Of a DNA stretch of 64,000 nt, positions 52,314-61,617 are shown piece by piece; the stretch's first letter is position 1; the number at the start of each line of letters is the position of its first letter. The notes beneath the pieces were generated by a model. It was given only the letters and a program-made list of their open reading frames with translations, was not told where the DNA came from and did no database searches. This stretch comes from Streptomyces guryensis (GTDB lineage: Bacteria; Actinomycetota; Actinomycetes; Streptomycetales; Streptomycetaceae): contig NZ_JAJSBI010000023.1 in assembly GCF_021261325.1 (NCBI RefSeq), forward strand, positions 1-64,000, written 5' to 3'. A program made the position numbers and the translations under genes.

Positions 52314-53216
52314 ATGGAACGACGCCAGCTGGAATACTTCATCGCCGTTGTCGAACACGGCGGATTCACAGCCGCGGCCATTGCACTCCATGTCGCACAA
52401 CCCTCCCTGTCGCATGCGATCCGGGCGCTGGAGCGAGAATTCGGCGGCAGCCTTTTTCACCGGCTGCCGCACGGCGTCGTACTCACCGCGGCGGGTGAGG
52501 CGCTGGTTCAACCGGCGCAGCAGGTGCTGCGGGATCTGTCCACGGCCGGCGCGCTGGTCCGCGAGGTCCTCGGACTCAGCGGCGGCCGGCTCGACATCGT
52601 TTCGCAGACGACCCTGTCGGTCGATCCGCTCGCCGGCCTGCTGGGACGCTTTCACCGCGCGCATCCCAAGGTCTCCGTGCGCGTGGTCGATCCGGAGCGG
52701 GGAGCCGCCGTGGCCCTCATGGTCGCGGCCGGCCGGTGCGAGCTCGGCCTGGTGGACGCCTCGGTGCCCACGGCGGACCTGAGCAGCATCGACCTGCCGG
52801 CACAGGAGATGCATGTCGTCCTGCCCCCGGACCACCCGCATCCGGCCGGCCCCACCATCACCTCGCGCGAACTCGCCGCGCTGGACCTGATCGTGACCCC
52901 GCCGGGCACCGAAACCCGTGCGGCGCTGGACGACGTGTGCACCGCGCTCGGCGTTGCGCCGCGGATCGTGGTGGAGACCGCGCACCGGGCGATGATCGTG
53001 CCGCTTGTCCTCTCCGGCGTCGGCGCGTCCCTGCTGCCCACCTCCATGGCCCAGGACGCAGCACTCCGCGGGGCCCGCATGCTCTCCAACCGTCCACGAC
53101 TGCTGCGCCACGGACGGCTGGTCTGGCGCTCGGGCCCGCTGTCGCCCGCGGCCCAGGCGTTCGTGGACCTGGCATCCTCCCCCGCCCCGCCGCCTCCGCA
53201 GGTAGAGAACCTTTAG
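52314..53216 (+). CDS. LysR family transcriptional regulator
   Basis: A 300-aa LysR protein. The HTH is MERRQLEYFIAVVEHGGFTA, followed by HVAQPSLSHAIRALEREFGG. A periplasmic-binding-like effector domain follows (about 88-295). ATG 52314 follows TACGGAG. It precedes the sulfatase operon on the same strand by 197 bp and is the likely regulator of that operon. It is unlike the IclR regulators of the betaine modules, which suggests a separate inducer, perhaps a sulfate ester. Confidence 0.9.
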   Translation: MERRQLEYFIAVVEHGGFTAAAIALHVAQPSLSHAIRALEREFGGSLFHRLPHGVVLTAAGEALVQPAQQVLRDLSTAGALVREVLGLSGGRLDIVSQTTLSVDPLAGLLGRFHRAHPKVSVRVVDPERGAAVALMVAAGRCELGLVDASVPTADLSSIDLPAQEMHVVLPPDHPHPAGPTITSRELAALDLIVTPPGTETRAALDDVCTALGVAPRIVVETAHRAMIVPLVLSGVGASLLPTSMAQDAALRGARMLSNRPRLLRHGRLVWRSGPLSPAAQAFVDLASSPAPPPPQVENL

Positions 53217-53413
53217 GCATAGAAGCTTTCTACCGCCTTCATTCAAAACCGGTTCAGGCGGATTCACGCTCTGTTGTTGACCGGCTTCGACGGCGAATGC
53301 CATTTTTACTCCACCGCTGGCAGACCGGCCGGAAGTCCAGCCCCATCACGCCGACAATTCGGCGAGGAAAAAAGCGTGTGACATTTCCGCGGCAGACCCC
53401 AACGGAGAAATAC

Positions 53414-55773
53414 ATGACCGAGTTCGACGCCGGACGGCACATACTCCCCCGGCCGGACGCCCGCCGGCCCCTGACGACCGCGATGGACGTCCACGACCAG
53501 GAGTCAGCCTTCACTCCGATCGGTCCGGTCCCTCCACCGCAGGGCGCACCCAACGTGGTGATCGTGCTCGTGGACGACCTCGGCTTCGGTACCTCCGGCG
53601 CCTTCGGCGGACCGTGCGAGATGCCGGCCGCCGAACGACTCGCCGACGGGGGGCTGCGCTACACCCGCTTCCATGTCACGGCCCTGTGCTCACCGACCCG
53701 GCAGGCCCTGCTGACCGGACGCAACCATCACTCGGTCGGCATGGGCGGCACCACCGAGATGACCACCGCGGCCCCCGGCTACAACGGCTTCAGGCCGCGC
53801 AGCGCGGCGACCATGGCCCAGATCCTGCAGGGCAACGGCTACAGCACGGCCGCATTCGGCAAGTGGCACCAGACCCCGCCGCGGGAGATCAGCGCGGTCG
53901 GCCCGTTCGACCGCTGGCCCACCGGGGAAGGGTTCGACACCTTCTACGGCTTCATGGGCGCCGAGATGAACCACTGGTACCCGCTGCTGTACCAGGGCAC
54001 CACTCCGGTCGAGCCGGACCGCCGCCCCGAGGACGGCTACCACCTCTCCGAGGACCTCGTCGACCACGCCATCGACTGGGTCCGCACCCAGCGCACGCTC
54101 ACTCCGGACCGCCCGTTCTTCACCTACCTCGCGCTCGGCGCCGCACACGCTCCGTTGCACGTCGGCCGGGAATGGCAGGAGAAATACCGCGGACGCTTCG
54201 ACCACGGCTGGGACCACCAGCGCGAGGTGACCCTGCGGCGGCAGAAGGAACTCGGTGTCGTGCCCGAGGACGCGGAGCTTGCCCCCTGGGCCGAGGGCGT
54301 CCCCCATTGGAACGAGCTCACCGACAACCAGCGCCGGTTGGGTGCCAGGTTCATGGAGACATTCGCCGCCTTCACCGAACACGCCGACGTACAGGTCGGC
54401 AGGTTCATCGACGCGCTGGCGGAACTCGGCGAGCTGGACAACACCGTCGTCCTCTACATACTCGGCGACAACGGCGCCTCGGGCGAAGGCGGCATCGAGG
54501 GAACCGTCGTCGAGCACCGGCTCGGGCACGGCGTGGTGGACGACCCGGACGAGATGATCGAACACCTCGACGAGATCGGCGGCCCGCGCAGCTACCCGAT
54601 CGCCCCGGCGGGCTGGGCGCTGGCCCTCAACACCCCCTACCAGTGGACCAAGCAGGTCGCCTCGCACTTCGGCGGCACCCGTGACGGCATGATCCTGCAC
54701 TGGCCCGGCGGGGTCCCCGAACGCGGCGGGCTGCGTCACCAGTTCTCCCATGTGATCGACGTGCTGCCGACGATCCTGGACTGCGCGGGGATTCCGGCAC
54801 CGTTCAGCGTCGACGGGGTGCCGCAGCAGCCCATGGAGGGCACGAGCATGTGGCGCACGCTCGCCGATCCCCGGGCGCCGGAGCATCGCCGTACGCAGTA
54901 CTTCGAGATGTGCGGCAACCGGGGCATCTACCACGAGGGCTGGATGGCCGTGACCCGGCACGGCATCCCCTGGGAGATGCTGCCGGACGGGGGCAAGCGG
55001 TTTGCCGACGACGTCTGGGAGCTGTACGACCTCGACCACGACTGGAGCCAGGCACGCGACCTCGCCGCCCGGCACCCCGACAAGCTGCGCCGGCTTCAGG
55101 ACCTGTTCCTGATCGAAGCGGCGAAGTACCAGGTCTTCCCGCTGGACGACCGGGTCACCGAGCGGGAGAACCCCGCCGTGGCCGGCCGCATCGATCTGCT
55201 CGGCCACCGGACGTCCGTCACCTACCGCGCCGGAATGCGCCGGTTCACCGAGGAGACCACCCCCAACATCAAGAACCGCTCGCACAGCATCACCGCCGAC
55301 GTCGACATACCGGGCGACGCGGCGGCCGAGGGCGTGCTCATCGCACAGGGCGGCCGGTTCGGCGGCTGGACCCTGTACGTCACGGACGGAAAGCCGGCGT
55401 ACGCCTACAACTACTTCGGGATGAGCGTGTACACCGTGCGCGCCGCCGAGCCCCTGGCGCCGGGACGGCACGAGATCCGGCTCGAGTTCGACTACGACGG
55501 CGGAGGACTCGGCAAGGGCGGCACCGCCGTCCTCATGGTCGACGGCGTGAAGCAGGCGACCGGACGGATCGAGCGCACCATCCCGTACTACTTCTCCTTC
55601 GACGAGACCCTCGACGTAGGAGCGGACCTGAGCACACCGGTGACGGACGACTACCCCGCCCTGGACAACGAGTTCACCGGAGCCATCCACACGGTCCGCA
55701 TCGACCTGGACGGCGCCACCGCCGAATCGCCCGACTACGACGGCGGGCTGCACCGCCGGGTCATGGGGGCCCA

Positions 55774-55777
<4 letters not shown>
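53414..55777 (+). CDS. Type I sulfatase (arylsulfatase family, 787 aa)
   Basis: A 787-aa sulfatase. The metal-binding start is VVIVLVDDLGFG (residues about 48-59). The modification motif CSPTR begins at Cys92, which must be turned into formylglycine for activity. FGKWHQ (about 145) and GDNGASGEGG follow. Length fits the long actinobacterial arylsulfatases rather than classical choline sulfatase BetC. It releases sulfate from an ester. The next gene is its activating enzyme and the one after is a betaine-binding protein, so choline-O-sulfate or a related quaternary sulfate ester is a reasonable guess, not a proven substrate. No signal peptide is evident. Confidence 0.88.
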
Positions 55778-56664
<887 letters not shown>

Positions 56665-56726
56665 TCACTCATCGACTTCATCCCTCGGACAACGGCGCGA
56701 CGCATCGCCGTACAAGGAGCAGGACC

Positions 56727-57698
56727 ATGGCAAAGAGAACAGCGCGCCGACGCGCCGGCTCGGCGGGCATGGCGGTACTCGGCCTCACCCTCACTGCTTG
56801 CGGCGGCGCGAAGGTCGGTGACAGCGCGGCCGGCGCGGGCAGCAGCCCGGGCAGGTGCGGCACCTTCAACCTCGCGGTCAACCCCTGGGTGGGCTACGAG
56901 GCCGATGCGGCGGTCGTCGGCTACGTGGCCGAGCACAGTCTGGGCTGCAAGGTCGAGAGGAAGGACCTCAAGGCGGAGATCGGCTGGCAGGGGTTGGAGA
57001 CGGGTGAGGTCGACGCCATCCTGGAGAACTGGGGCCACCCGGACCTGGAGAAGAAGTACATCACCCAGCAGAAGACCGCCGTCGGCCTCGGCCCGACCGG
57101 CAACAAGGGCATCATCGGCTGGTACATCCCGCCGTGGCTGGCCAAGGCACACCCGGACATCACCGACTGGAAGAACCTCAACAAGTACGCGGCCCAATTC
57201 AAGACCTCCGAGTCGGGCGGCAAGGGCCAGCTGCTGGACGGCGACGCCTCGTACCAGACCAACGACGCGGCGCTGGTGACGAACCTGAAGCTGGACTTCA
57301 AGGTGGTGTACGCGGGCAGCGAGACCGCGCTCATCCAGGCCTTCCGCACCGCCGAGAAGAACAAGCAGTGGGTGATCGGCTACTTCTACGAGCCGCAGTG
57401 GTTCTTCTCGGAGGTACCCCTGGTCCACGTCAAGCTGCCCAAGTACACGGCGGGTTGTGACGCCGACCCGGCGAAGGTCGCCTGCGACTACCCCGTGTTC
57501 GACCTCGACAAGATCGTCAGCACGAGCTTCGCCAAGTCCGGCAGCCCGGCCTACGACCTGGTGAAGAACTTCAGGTGGAGCAACGCCGACCAGAACACCG
57601 TGGCCAAGTACATCGCCGTGGACAGGATGACGCCGGAGGCGGCGGCGAAGAAGTGGACCGAGGCGAACCCCGACAAGGTCAAGGCCTGGCTCGGGTAG
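56727..57698 (+). CDS. opuAC: Orphan betaine-type ABC substrate-binding lipoprotein
   Basis: A 323-aa OpuAC-like lipoprotein (LTLTAC lipobox near residue 25; FNLAVNPWVGYEADAAVVGY; GWYIPPWLAKAHPDITDWKN). It is close to the binding protein at 37168-38130 over its whole length. ATG 56727 follows AAGGAGCAGG. It lies 62 bp after the FGE gene, with no permease or ATPase gene nearby. It may feed the OpuAA-AB transporter with a second ligand, for example the sulfatase substrate or product. Confidence 0.9.
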   Translation: MAKRTARRRAGSAGMAVLGLTLTACGGAKVGDSAAGAGSSPGRCGTFNLAVNPWVGYEADAAVVGYVAEHSLGCKVERKDLKAEIGWQGLETGEVDAILENWGHPDLEKKYITQQKTAVGLGPTGNKGIIGWYIPPWLAKAHPDITDWKNLNKYAAQFKTSESGGKGQLLDGDASYQTNDAALVTNLKLDFKVVYAGSETALIQAFRTAEKNKQWVIGYFYEPQWFFSEVPLVHVKLPKYTAGCDADPAKVACDYPVFDLDKIVSTSFAKSGSPAYDLVKNFRWSNADQNTVAKYIAVDRMTPEAAAKKWTEANPDKVKAWLG

Positions 57699-57718
57699 TC
57701 CGGCTCGACCGCGCAGGG

Positions 57719-58727
57719 TCAGTCGTCCGGGATGCCGGCGCCGCTGAGGGCCGGAACAGTGGCCTCCGGCCGGGTGAGGGAGCGGGCGCGGAGGCGGAAC
57801 TGGTCGAGTTTGTCGACGATGGTCCGGCCGACGGGGGTGTGGCCCCAGATGCTGATGCCGTGGTGGGTGGTGGGCTGCCAGGTGGTCTCGTCGATGACGA
57901 CGGGGGTTCCAGCCGACCTCCCACTCGAAGCCCGAGGGGTGCGGGCGTAGTAGGACAGCTCCTTGTCGTTGGTGTGCTGTCCCACGGAGAGAGCCATGTC
58001 GAAGCCGAGTTCGCACACGCGCCGGTAGCTCTGGGCAAGGTCGTCGAGAGTGGCCGTCTGGATGTTGAGGTGCTGGACGCGGGTGCGGACCGGGTCGATC
58101 GGCAGGCCGCGGACGGCGGCGATCGCGATGGCGTGATGGCGTTCGTTCACCCGCAGGAAGCGGATCTTGAGCTTGACTCCGCTGATGGTCTCGTCGATGT
58201 AGTCGGTGAGGCGGGCGTCGAAGACGGTGTTGAAGTAACCGCGCAGCTGGGCCGGCTTGGTGGAGGTGATCGCGACATGGCCCATGCCGGGGTCACCGGT
58301 GACGAAGCCCGAGGCCAGCATGCGCAGCGGCGCGGGCGACTGCACGGGGGTGGTGTAGATCTCCTGGGTGATGCCCTTGGGACCGGGGAAGCGCAGGAGG
58401 CGTTCGACTCCGCGCAGGCCGGCTTCCTCGGCGCTGCCTTCGACGCAGGGGACACCGTGGGCCCGTATCCGCGCCTCGATCTGCTCGAAGCTGCCGTGGT
58501 CGTCCGATGTGCCAGCCGGTGACCACGACGTCCTCGGCGGGGCCGCGCTGGACCAGGAAGCGGCACTCCTGCTCGTCGAGGCGGAAGCGCATCAGGTCGC
58601 GGGAGACGGGGTCGTGGTGCATGCCGATGGCGTCGGTGCCGAAGCGCTGCCAGTCGGTGAAGCGGTTGGTCTCGATGACGAGGTAGCCGAGGTGGACGGC
58701 GCCGAAGACGGAGGAATCAGTGGTCAT
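57719..58727 (-). pseudogene. Broken extradiol (meta-cleavage) dioxygenase gene
   Basis: A type I extradiol dioxygenase of the BphC/HsaC class in three frame segments. The N-terminal VOC domain (VFGAVHLGYLVIETNRFTDW ... VVVTGWHI) is followed by a one-base insertion near 58507. The second domain (GHVAITSTKPAQLRGYF ... ELSYYARTP) then loses one C near 57940 and gains one near 57911. The out-of-frame stretch should read SGFEWEVGWN and holds the glutamate that binds iron. The encoded enzyme would be truncated and, even if read through, would lack the metal ligand. Confidence 0.8.
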
Positions 58728-58946
58728 CGCCGGCCAGCCAGGAAGTCGGCGCACAGGCGGTTGAACAGTTCGGCGCGCTCCCACTGCACCCAGTGACCGG
58801 TGTTCGCGACCATGTACAGGTCGCAGTTGGGCATGCGTTCGGCCAGCATGAGCCCGCCCTGCGGGCGGTTGACCTTGTCCGCCGCGCCCCACGGCACCAG
58901 GGTCGGGACGGCCAGCCGGGTCAGGCCCCTTTCGCGGTCCCGGTTG
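58724..58946 (-). pseudogene. C-terminal end of an alpha/beta hydrolase, fused to a transposase
   Basis: The last 70 residues of a meta-cleavage-product hydrolase (LAVPTLVPWGAADKVN, NCDLYMVANTGHWVQWERAE with the catalytic His). Its stop overlaps the dioxygenase ATG (ATGA), so the pair was once an operon like hsaD-hsaC. The N-terminal part with the nucleophile serine is missing. Instead, an insertion sequence reads into it in frame. Confidence 0.75.
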
Positions 58947-59597
58947 CCTAGCCATTCCTTGGCCTTGGTGTCGGCGCTGATCACCGGCTGGGCATCGTTG
59001 AGGAACGCGGCGGCGGTGGCATTGAGGTGGGTGAACTGGGCATCGCGGTCCGGATGGCTGATGCCCTCTGTTGTCTTCGCGGTTCCCTGCAGGCTGTAGC
59101 CCAGGGTGTGCAGCAGGTGTCCGACGGTTGAAGCGCTGACCGGGTGGCCCTGTGTGGTGAGGGCCGAGGCCAGGGCCCGTAACGACAGCGTGGTCCACCG
59201 CAACGGGGAGACGGGGTCGCCTCGGGTGTGCGGCTCGATCAGTGACTCCAGCGCGGGCAGCAGACCAGGGTCGGTGTCTGTCAGCCGCTTGCGGCCCGCA
59301 CCTGGAGCCCGGACCCGCAGGGTCGGTGCGGGGCAACCGGCCAACTCGGCCATGCCTCGCGCGATGGTTGCAGTGCCGGTGCCGGTGCCGGAGGCGGCGG
59401 CGACCCGGACGATCCCGCCGCGGCCGAGGGCCGTCGCCTCACTGGCCAGGTACAACCGACGGCGGCGCTCATCAAGGTGCGGCAGGATCTGATCGAACTT
59501 GGCCCGCAGAGCATGAGCGGCAACGCGGCCCGACAGACACGGAGTCATATCTCAGACTCCCACCAACACCCCTCTGCCGAGCACTTATTGAAATACG
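58946..59597 (-). mobile_element. Truncated ISAzo13-like insertion sequence
   Basis: The transposase N-terminal half starts at ATG 59548. It shows VRAPGAGRKRLTDTDPGLL, LESLIEPHTRGDPVSPLRWT and VSASTVGHLLHTLGYSLQG, then PVISADTKAKE, typical of ISAzo13-family transposases. The C-terminal catalytic half is absent and the frame continues into the hydrolase remnant. The left end abuts an IS701-type fragment near 59597. The element is immobile. Confidence 0.75.
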
Positions 59598-59996
59598 GGC
59601 CCCTTCCGTGCCGGAGTACTGCCGCTGCACCCCGGCTGAGACGGTGCCCTTCTTGATGAACCCGGTGTCGTCGATGATCAGCACCCCGGCGGTTTCCCCG
59701 AGCTTCTCGGCGACGTATCCCTGCAGGTCATCGCGGGCCTCGTCGGGGTTCCAACACGCCCGGCCCAGCAGATGCTGCAATCCTGCGGGGGTGTGGTGAC
59801 CGGCATGCTCGGCCAACTGCCAGCTGTGCTTCCGGCCTACCGGTCCGAGCAGGCCGTGCACGTAGGCCCGCATCCGCCGCCGAAGATCCACCCGCCCGAA
59901 GCGGTGACCGATCCGCACCAGCAGCTCTTCCAGTTCCGCCAACCAGACATCGGGCCGCACGTCATCTTGCACGACAAACACAACGGTCCGCCGCAC
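59598..59996 (-). mobile_element. Truncated IS701-type transposase fragment
   Basis: About 133 residues of the N-terminal part of an IS701-family transposase (WLAELEELLVRIGHRFGRVD, AGVLIIDDTGFIKKGTVSAG, VQRQYSGTEG). The similarity ends at the junction with the ISAzo13-like element, so the second element probably inserted into or recombined with it. The conserved catalytic regions beyond GTEG are lost. Confidence 0.75.
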
Positions 59997-60158
59997 CCGA
60001 AGTCACGAACTCCCGCCACCTGACGGCATATCAGCCAAGTACACTCACCAACACGCTCCTGACCAGCAGGAATAGCGAACTGCGACTGGAGTACTAAGCC
60101 GGGGCGAGCCGGGCACACGCCGGGGCCCTGGGGAGCGAAACCCTCTGATGTATCGATC

Positions 60159-60188
60159 TTGACGCGGCCCTGAACGCCCCGGTACGTT
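60159..60188 (+). promoter_or_regulatory. Possible promoter of the secreted-protein gene
   Basis: TTGACG (60159-60164) and TACGTT (60183-60188) are 18 bases apart, a fair housekeeping-type promoter, about 40 bases before the ATG at 60228. Confidence 0.45.
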
Positions 60189-60227
60189 GCGCGTCCAGTG
60201 ATCTTCGGGATTAAAGGATTGGACGAC

Positions 60228-60716
60228 ATGGGGATTCGCAAAAATATGCGGAGCGTCCTGATTGCCGGGATTCTGCTTGGGGCATCATCCATCTTCACGC
60301 CAGCCACTCAGGCTGACGCTGCAGCTGGGCAGTACCACTTGAACCTCGGTCAGAAGCTGACCGTCGGGAAGTGCATCGTGTCCACTGCTGGACAGCGCGG
60401 GGCTGTCGCAAAGCTTTGCATGGGCAGTTATGCCAACGCGCTCATCTACTACAAAGGTGTTCTCGTGGATGAGTTCGGACCGAATCACGTGACGTCGGCT
60501 CAGCCCAGGGCTTACATCACGCTCGCGTCCGACCACAACGTCAAGATTTATAAGTACTCCGGTGGGCCACTTCTGTTCAACAGCAGGACCGCCGGGAGAT
60601 TCCCTGCGACCCAGCTGTGGATCGACTCCTGCGCGGCTCTTCCCTACTGGAACGTCGCCCTGGTCAAGCCTGGAAGCTTCAACTGGCCCTGGAAGGGCGA
60701 ACACTGCGTTGGCTAG
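60228..60716 (+). CDS. Small secreted protein of unknown function
   Basis: A 162-aa protein with a signal peptide (positively charged MGIRKNMRS, then a hydrophobic LIAGILLGASSIFTPAT and a likely cut after ADA). The mature part has four cysteines (KCIVSTAG, KLCMGSY, DSCAALPYW, GEHCVG) that could form two disulphides. I recognise no family. The gene uses more A/T-ending codons than its neighbours and lies beside two broken insertion sequences, which suggests recent transfer. ATG 60246 is an alternative start. Confidence 0.6.
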   Translation: MGIRKNMRSVLIAGILLGASSIFTPATQADAAAGQYHLNLGQKLTVGKCIVSTAGQRGAVAKLCMGSYANALIYYKGVLVDEFGPNHVTSAQPRAYITLASDHNVKIYKYSGGPLLFNSRTAGRFPATQLWIDSCAALPYWNVALVKPGSFNWPWKGEHCVG

Positions 60717-60738
60717 TTGTACCCAGCCAGTCGGGTAG

Positions 60739-60762
60739 GACCGTCGCATTGCTGCGACGGTC
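60739..60762 (+). terminator. Hairpin followed by a C tract
   Basis: GACCGTCGCA-TTGC-TGCGACGGTC forms a perfect 10-bp stem 22 bases after the secreted-protein stop. It may terminate that gene, or be part of the intron-like sequence that follows. Confidence 0.6.
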
Positions 60763-61346
60763 CCCCCTCAGAACCGGCCGTGTGGGCTTTCCCGCAGCTC
60801 GGCGCAAGCAAGCCCCAGAGGCTCACAGACGTGCAGTGCCGCAGGCCGAGTGGATGAGACGGAGCTACGCCCCGTCCGACGTGTCGATCCCGCGATAGGT
60901 GATCGCCTGGCGGGTGCCCCGCAGCCATCGCTCCCATTCACGGGCTCACCCGGCCCACGGTCGGCACCCTTTTCGGGTCCGGGCATCCGCCCGTATCCGG
61001 CCAGTTATGCGGGACTCGGCGGAGGTGCCGATGCTGTGTCCCGGTTTCCTGCTGCCTTTCGGCGGCCGGCGTTGGCTTCTTGGGCCGTCCTGCACCCGCT
61101 GGGGAGCTGGGCCTCCCTTACGGTCGGCTGACCAGCCCAACACGTCTGGACCCCAACGGGGTTGTCGCGTTCCGCACGCGTGAGATGCGAACGGGGTGGG
61201 CGCCCTCATTACCCCGGGACGATGGCGTCCTCCCGGCCGACTCGGGGTCTTCGGCCGGCACCTGCCGCTTCTCAGTGGCCAGTCCTGCACCCCGCTCTTG
61301 CTTCCCATCTGCGAGGCTTGCCATCACGGAGCATCGTTGAGGGTTC
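60763..61346. other. Long noncoding stretch resembling a group II intron remnant
   Basis: About 580 bases with no supported gene. On the minus strand, GAGCTGCGGGAAAGCCCAC followed by ACGGCCGGTTCTGAGGGGGG resembles the conserved stem found next to the reverse transcriptase gene of bacterial group II introns. No reverse transcriptase domain or defined intron ends can be read. The resemblance is from memory and is weak. Confidence 0.3.
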
Positions 61347-61608
61347 AGTGAGCTTCACCCGTCCGGGCAGCGACTGGCCCTTCGCCCTCACCGCGGCCGG
61401 GCAGTACTTCGCGGACGGCCTGGACACCGGCGCGATCCCGGCACGCTGGTGGCCGTCAACCGCAGCAACGCCGAAGCCCTGTTCCCGCGCCTGGGCGGCG
61501 GCCCGGTGTCGGCTCCGGCCCAGTCCCCCGCCGTCCGTCTGCGTCAGTCCGCCCGACGGGCCGGGGCGCGGCTCTTCTTCAGGCTCGTCCAGTCGGGCAC
61601 CCGGTGAA
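61347..61608 (+). pseudogene. Frameshifted fragment of an unknown gene
   Basis: SFTRPGSDWPFALTAAGQYF, then ADGLDTGAIP in one frame, joins LVAVNRSNAEALFPRLGGGP in another through a one-base shift near 61442, ending with RLFFRLVQSGTR and a TGA at 61606-61608. Codon use looks coding. No family is recognised. It ends ten bases before the convergent glycosyltransferase gene. Confidence 0.35.
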
Positions 61609-61617
61609 GCCGGAGAC

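Noticed and set aside
60721..60762. tRNA-like hairpin after the secreted-protein gene
   Set aside because: Only one simple stem-loop is present; no cloverleaf or T-loop consensus can be formed.
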